Origin: Propionibacteriaceae bacterium
GTDB taxonomy: Bacteria > Actinomycetota > Actinomycetes > Propionibacteriales > Propionibacteriaceae
DNA: 22,245 nucleotides
Assembly (NCBI GenBank): GCA_003158895.1
Contig: PMLO01000279.1
Span: forward strand, 1 to 22,245
Reading direction: 5' to 3'
The notes beneath the pieces are model-generated. The model was not told the origin of the DNA, did no database searches, and saw only the letters and a list, made by a program, of their open reading frames with translations. Numbering within the stretch: position 1 is the first letter of the stretch; the number at the start of each line of letters is the position of its first letter. The position numbers were made by a program, and so were the translations under genes. Of the stretch, positions 1 through 7,239 are shown piece after piece.

Positions 1-512
1 AGAAGATCACCCACATATCAAGCAAAGTCGGACGTTGGTCCAACTCGACCGCCGTCCGACTCTGGGCATGTTCGCGCGTGCGCCGGCGCCAACATCCGCA
101 GATCGGCATGTGCGGTCGTGTTTTGTCGAACGTCCGCCGTCCCGATTGCGGAACGGCCAGCGGAGCATGCGGCCACCGCTCACCGCTGTCTCCGGTCGTC
201 CCGTAGGTGGATCACCTTACGAGACGTACTGTGCGCGCACGTTCGGGAGGAGCAGTTCGGCTGAGGTTGCCCAATCGAGACGGTGAAACGCCTCGGCCAT
301 CAAGAGGTCAGGAGCACCGTCGGAGGTATGCCTACCAGCGAGCGGCGAGCAAGCCCGTACCTCCTGCACACACAAGTCCGCGGGCCAGACCAGCTCCAGC
401 TCGGGTGGTTCGATCATCAGAGATCTCACAGCCTGTCCACATGAGCAGAATCCGCTCGGAGTCGCGTCTTCTCCGGACGCGGAACACGCGGCGCGAGACC
501 CGAGGCCTCGGC
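1..512. other. Leading stretch with no recognised gene
   Basis: Open frames here look like composition-driven shadows and none gives a recognisable protein. Two things are visible. At 27-60 an 8-bp inverted repeat (GTCGGACG / CGTCCGAC) encloses a smaller palindrome, GTTGGTCCAAC at 34-44, which could be an operator. On the minus strand around 257-300 a short segment encodes a run ending LDWATSA that resembles, in DNA and protein, the LDWATAA segment of the hydrolase at 1262-2053. It may be a degenerate fragment, or chance. Confidence 0.4.
206..225 (+). repeat. Left copy of a 20-bp inverted repeat pair
   Basis: This 20-mer, ending CCTTACGAGAC, matches the reverse complement of 2105-2124 at 17 of 20 positions. 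The pair faces inward around a 1.9-kb segment carrying the MDMPI-like and hydrolase genes. It could be the ends of a decayed insertion or transposon-like unit. No transposase is visible between the arms, so this is only an inference. Confidence 0.4.
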
Positions 513-1151
513 CTACGTCCCGGTGTTCTCCCATCGCCAGGTGTGCTGTTGCGGCAGCGTCTCCAGGGCGATGCGTCCGGTGGCCCACAAGAGCGTCGGC
601 CACAGCTCGCTGTCGCCTGCGATGCCCGGGAACAGGTGGGTCAGGACACGTTCGCACAGGTCGTCGGGAGGGTTCCATGGGAATCCGAGGCCGCGGCTGA
701 GGTCCTCGGTGTGCACGAGGAGCTCGAGCGTTCCCATGGCCGCGAAGTCGAGGGGTCCGGCGATGCCGTACGGGTGCCAGCTGAGCGTCTGCGAACCTGC
801 GGTTCGGACGACCGAGCTGAGCATGCCACCCGTCGCCCGCAACACGTCGCGCAGTCCAGTGGGGTCGGGTGCTCCATCGAGGGCCACGTCGAACGGCGCA
901 TAGCCGTGCGCCTGAGGCGCAGTGAGCTGTCCTGCGTACCCGACGAAGTCACTCGCGATGTGGCACACCGTGGTGCGGCAGTCCCATTCCAGGGATCCGG
1001 CCTGCACGGACCAATCGGCGGCGTCCGCGTCGCGCATCGCGACGACCGCGACCCGAACAGCCTCGTCCAGCTCGTCGGCCCAAGCCTCTTGGTCGCTCAC
1101 CCTCGTGCCCGCGCCTGAATCGTCATGCGGCTGATGGTGCCACGTGCGCAT
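513..1151 (-). CDS. Mycothiol-dependent maleylpyruvate isomerase-like (DinB-fold) protein
   Basis: A 212-residue protein of the MDMPI/DinB four-helix-bundle superfamily (TIGR03083-like). Members use a metal held by two His and a Glu, and several use mycothiol, the actinobacterial thiol, in isomerisation or S-transfer on small electrophiles. The expected metal triad is visible: His64 (TVCHIASDF) and Glu143/His147 in ELLVHTEDL. This matches the H...E-x3-H spacing of characterised MDMPI. A cytoplasmic location is inferred, as no signal peptide is present. The start at 1151 (ATG) has only a weak upstream GGA, and a GTG 17 codons in is an alternative because the conserved domain begins near residue 24. 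It is transcribed in the same direction as the hydrolase upstream, separated by about 110 bp. Substrate unknown. Confidence 0.75.
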   Translation of the reverse strand: MRTWHHQPHDDSGAGTRVSDQEAWADELDEAVRVAVVAMRDADAADWSVQAGSLEWDCRTTVCHIASDFVGYAGQLTAPQAHGYAPFDVALDGAPDPTGLRDVLRATGGMLSSVVRTAGSQTLSWHPYGIAGPLDFAAMGTLELLVHTEDLSRGLGFPWNPPDDLCERVLTHLFPGIAGDSELWPTLLWATGRIALETLPQQHTWRWENTGT

Positions 1152-1261
1152 GAATGAATTCCACGTCCGTTGAGCATCCCCGTCCTGCGGTGGCAGGGGT
1201 GACTGTCGGGCTAGCGTTTGAGGATCGGCCTACGGGACGAATTCCCCGACAAGTCGAGTTC

Positions 1262-2053
1262 TCAGGGTGCCGTTAGCCAGGCGAGTGCCGCGTCTTGCAT
1301 CTGCGGATCGCGAGCCGCAGGTAGATGGTCGAGTCCATCGTGGAGTGTGATCCGCATACGGTCGGCAGCATCTGGCGCTGACGACCGGAGCTGATCGCGG
1401 AAAGCGAGAGCCGCAGCGGGCGGCACGTGCGTGTCGTTGCGCCCGAGCTCGAATGCAATCGCAGGTCCGCGACGGTACGCACCTTGATTCGTGATCGGAT
1501 CGAGGTGCTTGTAAAGCCATGCGCCGTAGCTCGACGGCTCGCCCTGGTCGATGACGCTGTCGGGCTCTCCCACTCGTGTCATGCCCGGTCTGGTCCAGTC
1601 AGGGGTTGCCACGATCGCAGCGACCCGGCTGATGCGCCTGTCAGTGCCCGCGAGGGCGACGCTGACATCGCCTCCCATCGAAACGCCACCCGCAACGATG
1701 TCTTCGTGCTCGACATCGAACGCTGCCGTTGCCCAATCGAGGACGTGCAACGCATCAAGGGTGGTCTGGCCGAGGATCGGCCACATATCGCGACGGAAGT
1801 GGCCGAAGACGCGGTTCATCAGATCCGGTGTGGGTTCGACGGTTCGGGCCCCGTGTTGCCAGGGGTCGAAGCTGACAGCAGTAAGGCCGGCTCGAGAGAG
1901 CCGGCGAAGGAATGGTGCGGCGCTGTCCTTGTCCCCGCCGAGGAACGGCAACCACAGCGCGAGGCGCCGAGTCGTGGTTTCGGCGGACGGCGTGACGTAG
2001 ACCACGGGAATCGAGCCAACGGTGGTCTCTTGAATCTCCTCGTCATTCGACAT
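1262..2053 (-). CDS. Alpha/beta hydrolase, dienelactone hydrolase/esterase-like
   Basis: A 263-residue single-domain alpha/beta hydrolase. The nucleophile elbow is G-V-S-M-G with Ser125. The likely acid is Asp207 (GRNDTHVP) and the base is His243 (DGLDHLP), in the usual order and spacing for a Ser-Asp-His triad. There is no signal peptide, so it is probably cytoplasmic. The start ATG at 2053 precedes a short acidic leader. Length and motifs fit the prolyl-oligopeptidase/dienelactone-hydrolase side of the superfamily, which cleaves small esters or acyl compounds. The substrate cannot be told from sequence. It lies about 110 bp upstream of the MDMPI-like gene on the same strand, so the two may be co-transcribed. 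Confidence 0.75.
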   Translation of the reverse strand: MSNDEEIQETTVGSIPVVYVTPSAETTTRRLALWLPFLGGDKDSAAPFLRRLSRAGLTAVSFDPWQHGARTVEPTPDLMNRVFGHFRRDMWPILGQTTLDALHVLDWATAAFDVEHEDIVAGGVSMGGDVSVALAGTDRRISRVAAIVATPDWTRPGMTRVGEPDSVIDQGEPSSYGAWLYKHLDPITNQGAYRRGPAIAFELGRNDTHVPPAAALAFRDQLRSSAPDAADRMRITLHDGLDHLPAARDPQMQDAALAWLTAP

Positions 2054-2104
2054 GCCGGCAGCGTAGAGGCACCCACTGACGCTCGAAGCGGGGTAGCGGG
2101 AACT

Positions 2105-2124
2105 GTCTCGTAAGGGGATCCCTC
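2105..2124 (-). repeat. Right copy of the 20-bp inverted repeat pair
   Basis: This sequence starts GTCTCGTAAGG and is the inverted partner of 206-225 (17 of 20 positions). It sits in the gap between the hydrolase start (2053) and the NUDIX stop (2172), so both arms fall outside coding sequence. That fits the ends of an inserted unit. Confidence 0.4.
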
Positions 2125-2171
2125 ACCGGAACATGAACGCACACCCAGGGCGGCAGATCCGGGCGGTGAGC

Positions 2172-2711
2172 TCAGATCTCCGCATGCGGCCAGGGACTTA
2201 TCCGATCGAGGCACATCCAGGCGATGTCGGCGTCTGTCAGCTGGCCGCTGCGCACGTGCGAGAGGAACTCTTCGAGCTTCATCGTCACAACCTCGCAGAA
2301 TTCGTCCTGGTCGAGGCGCTGCAGACGCACTTGTCGGCAGCCTGTTGCGAGAACGGCATATCTTCGGTGAGTGGCATAGCTGGCGAGCCATGTCTGGCCG
2401 ACCAGCGCCAGGTCGGCTGCTACGAAACCCGTCTCCTCGGAGAGTTCCCGGGCAGCGGCCTCGACGACATCTTCATCCTCCTCGACCATCCCGCCCGGCA
2501 GCTCCAGCAAGACTCGACCCGGGCCGGGGCGGAACTGCTTGGCCAGCACAACTCGGTCATCATCGGTGATCGCCACGACCGCGACAGTCCTGTCGCCAAT
2601 CAAGACGTCCCAGTCTGTGTGGCGATCATCGGGCGTGACGAAGGTCTGGGTCTGAACCGTCAAGAAACCAACTGGGCCGAGCCGCTGCCCCACTAGCCGC
2701 CACGGTTCCAT
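2172..2711 (-). CDS. NUDIX hydrolase, ADP-ribose pyrophosphatase-like
   Basis: A 179-residue NUDIX protein. The full Nudix box G-x5-E-x7-R-E-U-x-E-E-x-G-U is present at residues 74-96 (G74, E80, R88-E89-L90, E92-E93, G95-F96). It binds the divalent metal and positions water for cleavage of a nucleoside diphosphate linked to another moiety. The N-terminal strand-rich segment and the LPGG before the box resemble ADP-ribose/ADP-sugar pyrophosphatases more than MutT. The start ATG at 2709-2711 has no clear ribosome-binding site, and the DNA just upstream is the UvrA stump, so the native upstream region may have been replaced by a rearrangement. Confidence 0.8.
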   Translation of the reverse strand: MEPWRLVGQRLGPVGFLTVQTQTFVTPDDRHTDWDVLIGDRTVAVVAITDDDRVVLAKQFRPGPGRVLLELPGGMVEEDEDVVEAAARELSEETGFVAADLALVGQTWLASYATHRRYAVLATGCRQVRLQRLDQDEFCEVVTMKLEEFLSHVRSGQLTDADIAWMCLDRISPWPHAEI

Positions 2712-2718
2712 ATCAAGA

Positions 2719-2962
2719 CCCTATCCAGCCGACGTCGCCCAGCTTCTCGGGCTTCTCGACCGGCTGGTCGACTCGGGCCGCTACGTGATCGTCATCGAGC
2801 ATCACCAGGCGGTCAATGGCGCATGCGGACTGGATCATCGACCTCGGTCCAGGCGCCGGCCATGACGGCGGGCGGATCACGTTCGAGGGCACTGCGGCCG
2901 AGCTCATCGCGGACGGCTCAACGCTGACCGGGAAGCACCTCACGGAGTACGTCGGGAACTGA
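2719..2962 (+). pseudogene. C-terminal stump of a UvrA-type excinuclease ATPase, frameshifted
   Basis: Plus-strand translation gives the end of a UvrA or UvrA-like ABC ATPase. The first frame reads P-A-D-V-A-Q-L-L-G-L-L-D-R-L-V-D and then V-I-V-I-E-H-H (signature and D-loop/H-loop region). The next frame, from 2816, reads A-D-W-I-I-D-L-G-P-G-A-G-H-D-G-G, then E-G-T-A-A-E-L, and ends at TGA 2960-2962. The frames join if one extra A at 2815 is ignored. Everything upstream of the D-loop (about 90% of the protein, both Walker A sites and the zinc modules) is absent. UvrA2-like proteins take part in DNA repair or drug resistance. This copy cannot be functional. It starts within 10 bp of the NUDIX start codon, marking a rearrangement junction. 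Confidence 0.8.
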
Positions 2963-2992
2963 CGCGACGGCAGCGCTTGGTCCCGTCGACCC

Positions 2993-3199
2993 TCAGTCCG
3001 CGAAGTCGTACTCGACAATCGCCGCGGGGCTGCGGTGGAGGGCGGCCCAGACGACCATGCCGACGAGCAATGTCAGTACGGCGACGACTCCGCCGGTCTT
3101 TCCGAACGTCATCAGGGCGATCAGGATCGCCGCGACCGGGACGGTACGTGCAAGGAAGGAACCCATCATCTTTTCCACGCTCTCAGGAGTATCTGCCAA
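2993..3199 (-). CDS. Small membrane protein, two predicted TM helices
   Basis: A 68-residue protein with two hydrophobic segments: about residues 18-33 (VPVAAILIALMTFG) and 36-53 (GGVVAVLTLLVGMVVWAA). They are joined by a short turn, with a charged N terminus and a short acidic tail. The start is taken as TTG at 3199 because an in-frame stop lies about 14 codons upstream with no ATG or GTG between. No family is recognised. Two-helix membrane proteins of this size are common accessory products in actinobacteria. It ends 30 bp from the UvrA stump stop on the opposite strand. Function unknown. Confidence 0.45.
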   Translation of the reverse strand: MADTPESVEKMMGSFLARTVPVAAILIALMTFGKTGGVVAVLTLLVGMVVWAALHRSPAAIVEYDFAD

Positions 3200-3490
3200 C
3201 TCTTCGGTGTCGACGAGCGCGGGTCCGTCGGGTCATCCTCGCTGTGACAGCGTGGATCGGGACAGGCCCGCGACCTCGACGGCACTTCTATAGTACGTCG
3301 CACTACTGAAAGACTCAACAACCCGTGTCGGTTTCCTACAACCGAGAGGGTGCGTGAGGGGCGTATCGCAGCCCTCTGGCGGCCGCTCACGCCGCTCTCG
3401 TTGGTTCCTGGCGACGCCGCCGTCGCCGGGCAGTTGCTTCCGTTCGGCGGATGTCGCCTGGGATGTGCGCATCGTCATCCGAGCGGGTGT

Positions 3491-4093
3491 TCACGCTGGT
3501 GTGCGCCCGGCGTCGCGGTGCGGGTGGATCCCGTTGATGGCCACATCCAGTAGGCGATCCGCCTCATCGGTGTCGGGCCTGTGTTCGGTGGCCAGGGAGA
3601 TGGCGTTGACCAGGGCGAGCAGGTCGTCGATGCGCAGGTCGGGACGCACCGCGCCTGCTGTGCGTGCCCGTTCGAGCAGTTCGCCTCCTGCGGTGGCGAT
3701 CTTCGCTTCGCAACTGTCGTCTTGCTCCGACCGGTCGGCGCCGTGGCGGTCGTGCAGCAGTGTGGCTGCCAGGCCCCGGCTGGTCGAGGCGTAGGTGTTC
3801 AGGGCGCGCAGCCAGGTGGTCAATGCCGGTCCGGGGTCAAGGCGGCCGGCCAGTTCGTGAGCTGTGGCGCACAGCGCCTCGACGCGGTCGTGGAATACGG
3901 CCTCGAGCAGGGCCTGGCGGGTGGGGAAGCGCCGGTGCAGCGTCGCGGAGCCGACCCCGGCTCGGCGGGCGATCTCCTCCAGCGAGGCGCCGGCTCCGTG
4001 CTGGGCGAAGGCTCCGTCGGCAGCCGTGAGGATCCGGTCGTAGTTGAGCTGTGCGTCCGTGCGTAGCAGCCGCGGCGGGCGGGTGGAGGGCAT
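3491..4093 (-). CDS. TetR-family transcriptional regulator
   Basis: A 200-residue TetR repressor. The N-terminal helix-turn-helix covers about residues 37-60 (ASLEEIARRAGVGSATLHRRF followed by PTRQALLEAV). The rest is a helical ligand-binding domain without a recognisable ligand class. ATG at 4091-4093 is the clear start. It is divergent from the quinone oxidoreductase at 4208. The shared gap contains a promoter with one palindrome between -35 and -10 and a 15-bp perfect inverted repeat just downstream. This is the classical layout of a local repressor controlling itself and its neighbour. The inducer is probably an electrophile or substrate of the oxidoreductase (inference). Confidence 0.9.
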   Translation of the reverse strand: MPSTRPPRLLRTDAQLNYDRILTAADGAFAQHGAGASLEEIARRAGVGSATLHRRFPTRQALLEAVFHDRVEALCATAHELAGRLDPGPALTTWLRALNTYASTSRGLAATLLHDRHGADRSEQDDSCEAKIATAGGELLERARTAGAVRPDLRIDDLLALVNAISLATEHRPDTDEADRLLDVAINGIHPHRDAGRTPA

Positions 4094-4110
4094 GGACCGT
4101 CTCCGATCGT

Positions 4111-4177
4111 TTGCTAAGTGGGGCGTCCCACCGTATCGTACCGGTCATGAAGTGGGGGCCCGCCCCACTTCATGACC
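4111..4177. promoter_or_regulatory. Divergent promoter with two operator-like palindromes
   Basis: For the rightward gene a -35-like TTGCTA (4111-4116) and a -10-like TATCGT (4134-4139) are 17 bp apart. GTGGG-N4-CCCAC (4118-4131) lies between them. A perfect 15-bp inverted repeat (arms 4143-4157 and 4163-4177, spacer 5 bp, half GGTCATGAAGTGGGG) lies just downstream. The word AAGTGGGGC occurs at 4116 and, inverted, in the right arm. Both sites would block RNA polymerase when occupied, so they are the likely operators of the adjacent TetR. Confidence 0.7.
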
Positions 4178-4207
4178 ATGCGAACCAACAGAGAGTCGGC
4201 GACAGAC

Positions 4208-5185
4208 ATGCGCGCAGCCCAATACGACCGGTACGGGCCCCCCGAGGTGCTTCATATCACCGAAGTGCCTGTTCCGGAGGCCAAACCCGGTCAGGTGCTC
4301 GTTGAGGTCCGCGCATCGAGCGCGGGCGCCGGGGAGGGTGCCATCCGGGCCGGCAAGCTGCGCAGAGTCACCCGCGGCAGCTTCCCGAGAGGCGTCGGCA
4401 ACGACTTCGTCGGCGTCGTCGCGCGCACGGGTACCGGCGTCGATGGGCTGCGTGTCGGCGACGCGGTGTGGGGCCTGATGCCGCACGGCACCTTCGGGGC
4501 CATCGCCGACTACGTGGTCGTCCCCGCCTCACGTCTCGCCCTTGCTCCCAAGAACCTCAGCGTCCTTGATGCCGCCGCGCTCCCGGTGTCCGGAACCACG
4601 GTCCTGACCGCCCTGACGCAAAGAGCACGGCTCACCACAGGAGAGCGGCTCTTGGTCCGCGGCGCGACCGGCGGGGTCGGCAGCATCGCCGTTCAGCTCG
4701 GCAAGGCGCTCGGCGCGCATGTCACCGCCCTGGCCGGCGCCCGCAACCTTGACTGGGTCAGGGAGCTAGGGGCCGATACCGCCCTGGACTACCGCACCAC
4801 CCGTCCGGCAGATCTGGACCCCTTCGACGTCATTCTCGACGCGGTCGGTACCGACATGGGCCCCTACCGCACACGACTCACCCGACATGGTCGGATCGTC
4901 GAGCTCGCATTCGACGAAGACCACCTCGTGTCGTCCTTCGCCGGCCTCGCATGGAACGCGGCCACCAAGCCCCGCAAGATCATGGCGTTCAGCAACAACC
5001 CCTCCGCCGAACGAATCGCCGAACTCACCAAGTACGTCGAGTCAGGCGTGATCCGGCCAGTTGTCGACGCCCTCTACCCCATGGCGGCCATCGCCGAAGC
5101 CCACCGACGCCTCGAGGCAGGCGGCATGCGCGGCAGGCTCGTCATCGACCTGCAGCAGCCCGACCCCGACCCGCTCGGCCCGTGA
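4208..5185 (+). CDS. Zinc-independent medium-chain dehydrogenase, quinone oxidoreductase-like
   Basis: A 325-residue MDR-superfamily reductase. The N-terminal GroES-like domain opens MRAAQYDRYGPPEVL. The Rossmann domain carries the nucleotide motif RGATGGVGSIAVQLGKALG and later DVILDAVG. The catalytic-zinc Cys/His ligands and structural-zinc cysteines of alcohol dehydrogenases are absent. This fits NAD(P)H:quinone or enone reductases, which detoxify quinones and alpha,beta-unsaturated carbonyls in the cytoplasm. An in-frame ATG at 4172 lies inside the inverted repeat, so 4208, where family similarity begins, is the better start. It is paired with the divergent TetR at 3491 and presumably repressed by it. 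The substrate is not determined. Confidence 0.85.
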   Translation: MRAAQYDRYGPPEVLHITEVPVPEAKPGQVLVEVRASSAGAGEGAIRAGKLRRVTRGSFPRGVGNDFVGVVARTGTGVDGLRVGDAVWGLMPHGTFGAIADYVVVPASRLALAPKNLSVLDAAALPVSGTTVLTALTQRARLTTGERLLVRGATGGVGSIAVQLGKALGAHVTALAGARNLDWVRELGADTALDYRTTRPADLDPFDVILDAVGTDMGPYRTRLTRHGRIVELAFDEDHLVSSFAGLAWNAATKPRKIMAFSNNPSAERIAELTKYVESGVIRPVVDALYPMAAIAEAHRRLEAGGMRGRLVIDLQQPDPDPLGP

Positions 5186-5249
5186 CGTACGGCTGACTCC
5201 CGTTGGTCGCGGCTCTAGCCTCGCGCTTTCATGGCCGAGTGGCGTGAGG

Positions 5250-5912
5250 TTAGTCCGCTGTGCTGAGATGGACCATGGCGTCGTAGAGCTGCTTTTCTGT
5301 CATCGGCGGCTCGGGGATCGGATGTGCCCGCTCAGCTCGGTAGGCGTCAAGCATGAGGTAGAGCTGCCGACGCCACGCGTTGGGCGCGCTGATGCTGGTG
5401 GCGTCGATCATGCGGCCGTTGGACCAGATGAGGTTGACGATGTCGGCTAGCGTGATGTCGGGGCGCGCCTCGCCGGCCTTCTGGGCGCGGGTGAGCACGT
5501 CTTCGATTTGCTGGCACATCTGGTCGTGGATGCGCTCGGTTTCAGCGCTGCCGGGGAAGCGGCGGGAGAGGAAGTCGTTGAAACCTCGGTCTCCCGCCTG
5601 CACGCGAAACAGGTTCTCCAGGTAGTAGACGAACCCTTGCCACGGATCGTCGATCTCTAGGGCCTTCTTTGCCCCGTCGAGGAACTCCCGAAGTCGAGGC
5701 TCGAGGGCGGCCAGGAGCAGGTCCAGGCGGGTCGGGAAGTGGCGATACAGGGTCCCGATGGCCACGTCGGCGTCGCGCGCGATCCTCTCTAGGGAAGCAT
5801 TCACGCCTCGGGCGGCGAACTCGCGTCGTGCCGCGGCGATGAGCCTGTCATGTCGCTCCCTGGCGTCGCGGCGCTGGGGCGTCCGCGTCCGCTCGACGTC
5901 GCTGATGCTCAT
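5250..5912 (-). CDS. TetR-family transcriptional regulator
   Basis: A 220-residue TetR protein. It has an HTH near residues 38-62 (ASLERIARDADVAIGTLYRHF, then PTRLDLLLAAL) and a longer C-terminal ligand domain than its neighbours. ATG at 5910-5912 is chosen; a TTG one codon upstream is the only alternative. It faces away from the F420-reductase-like/SDR/azoreductase genes that start at 6611. In the other modules regulator and target are adjacent. Here a deleted ISL3 copy (5993-6449) sits between them, so the IS probably landed in a former shared control region and left the operator on the far side (6492-6536). Confidence 0.88.
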   Translation of the reverse strand: MSISDVERTRTPQRRDARERHDRLIAAARREFAARGVNASLERIARDADVAIGTLYRHFPTRLDLLLAALEPRLREFLDGAKKALEIDDPWQGFVYYLENLFRVQAGDRGFNDFLSRRFPGSAETERIHDQMCQQIEDVLTRAQKAGEARPDITLADIVNLIWSNGRMIDATSISAPNAWRRQLYLMLDAYRAERAHPIPEPPMTEKQLYDAMVHLSTAD

Positions 5913-5992
5913 CAAGCCAATCTACCTCGAAAGCCGAGGGTGCCCTCCGTTTCTGGCTCAGGAGCGCCGTACCAACGTCACGGGCGGAAACC

Positions 5993-6449
5993 GGCTCTTC
6001 GGACATCCGGTTGGGGGTCACGGGATGAGGCCGCCGGCGGCCAGGAGCATGCGGAGGCGGTAGTTCTCGCGGTTGCGGTAGCCGCGGGCGATGCGTCGGT
6101 GCAGTTCGATGATGCCGTTCACGGCTTCGGTGCCGCCGTTGTTCGCGTGGTCGGTGCTGAAGTAGGCCAGGAACGCCTCGCGCCAGCGGCGAAGGGTCCG
6201 GCCCAGGCGGGCGACCTCGGCGATCGGGCGGGTCTGGAACGTCTCGAGGATCTTCTCGGCGCGTTGGCGTCCCTTCGCTGTTTCCTTGGCCCGGTAGACC
6301 GCGCATAGGTCCTGGGCGCACCGCCAGGCGACGTAGACCTCCTGGTGGGCTTCGTCGGCGCTGATGACGGCGGCCAGGCGACCTCGACCCCTCAACCCCG
6401 CACCGCGCTCACCGGCGAGCCGTCACCCCCACCGGATGTCCGAAGAGCC
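5993..6449 (-). mobile_element. 457-bp internally deleted ISL3-family element with both ends
   Basis: The ends are inverted repeats starting GGCTCTTCGGACATCCGG (left 5993-6018, right 6424-6449). They are nearly identical over 26 bp except for one T. The 8 bp outside each end are CGGAAACC (5985-5992) and AGGAAACC (6450-6457), a 7/8 match that fits the 8-bp target duplication of ISL3 elements. Only the C-terminal third of the transposase is inside, so about 1 kb has been lost. With both ends kept it could still be moved by a full-length relative (MITE-like). Confidence 0.85.
6018..6395 (-). pseudogene. ISL3-family transposase, C-terminal fragment
   Basis: The 125-codon frame carries the ISL3 DDE-transposase C terminus. 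It includes STDHANNGGTEAVNGII, holding the last catalytic Glu, followed by ELHRRIARGYRNRENYRLRM and the terminal LLAAGGL. Similarity starts near LAAVISADEAHQEVYVAW. The N-terminal zinc-binding and helix-turn-helix regions and the first catalytic Asp residues are missing, so it is inactive. It ends just inside the left inverted repeat, as expected for this family. It belongs to a different ISL3 subgroup from the stump at 9857. Confidence 0.88.
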
Positions 6450-6491
6450 AGGAAACCTCACGCCAATCTCTACTCCGCCGTCTGGAATACA

Positions 6492-6536
6492 TGAGGCACC
6501 CCTCCGGTTCAACCCAATGACCGGAGTGGTGCCTCA
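6492..6536. promoter_or_regulatory. 17-bp inverted repeat, candidate TetR operator
   Basis: The arms TGAGGCACCCCTCCGGT (6492-6508) and its complement at 6520-6536 match at 16 of 17 positions around an 11-bp spacer. The repeat lies about 75 bp before the F420-reductase-like start and 43 bp past the IS right end. Size and placement parallel the operators of the other TetR modules, so it is probably the site of the TetR at 5250 (inference). A role as a transcript hairpin is the alternative. Confidence 0.55.
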
Positions 6537-6610
6537 CCTTGGTGCTCCAATCGACCACCAGCGAGAACCCCACGGCCAACCGACACGGACACCACGGAAG
6601 TGAGCACATC

Positions 6611-7237
6611 ATGACCAGCATCAGCATCATCGGCTCGGGGAACATGGCGAGAGCCATCGGAACCTTGGCACTCAAGGGCGGCAACACCGTCGAAGTCATC
6701 GGTCGGGATGGGGACAAGGCCGGGGCTCTAGCCCGGGCGCTCGGCAACGGCGCCACGGCCGGAACCTGGGGCGCCACGCCGACCGGGGACATCGTCATCC
6801 TAGCGGTGCTATTCGCCGGAGCGGTGCCGGTCGTGAGCGAGTATGGGGAGGCGTTGGCCGGCAAGATCGTCGTCGATATCACGAATCCCTTCAACGCCGA
6901 CGCCACCGGACTGGCCGTGCCTCACGACACCTCCATCGCGCAGATGGTCGCCGACGCCGCGCCCGCCAGCACCCACGTCGTGAAGGCGTTCAACACTCTC
7001 TTCAGCCACATCCTGGCCGCGGGCGTCCCGGTGGATGTGTTCATGGCCGGCGATGACGCGCAGGCCAAGGCGAGCGTCTCAGCGTTCATCACGAGCCTCG
7101 GACTTCGCCCTCGGGACGCCGGTGACCTCAGCATGGCGCACTGGTTGGAGGGCGCGGGCCTGCTGGAGATGGGCCTGGCCCGCACCGGCCTGGGGTTCAA
7201 CCTCTCTCTCGGCGTCAACGTCGGAGGAATGGAGTAA
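6611..7237 (+). CDS. F420H2:NADP-oxidoreductase-like NAD(P)-binding protein (copy 1)
   Basis: A 208-residue protein of the NADP oxidoreductase, coenzyme-F420-dependent family (PF03807-type Rossmann fold). The nucleotide loop is IIGSGNMARAIG at the N terminus, with a second conserved motif VVKAFNT. The DITNPFNADATG stretch is typical of short family members. Family members move hydride between F420 and NADP, but many short relatives have unknown substrates. An ATG in GGAAGTGAGCACATCATG context at 6611 is the start; longer in-frame extensions carry no family similarity. It is followed after 2 bp by the SDR, so the two form an operon. It is the closest relative of copy 4 (12851-13474), sharing GNTVEVIGRD, ATAGT, DDA-AKASVSAFI and SLGLRP. 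Confidence 0.85.
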   Translation: MTSISIIGSGNMARAIGTLALKGGNTVEVIGRDGDKAGALARALGNGATAGTWGATPTGDIVILAVLFAGAVPVVSEYGEALAGKIVVDITNPFNADATGLAVPHDTSIAQMVADAAPASTHVVKAFNTLFSHILAAGVPVDVFMAGDDAQAKASVSAFITSLGLRPRDAGDLSMAHWLEGAGLLEMGLARTGLGFNLSLGVNVGGME

Positions 7238-7239
7238 TC

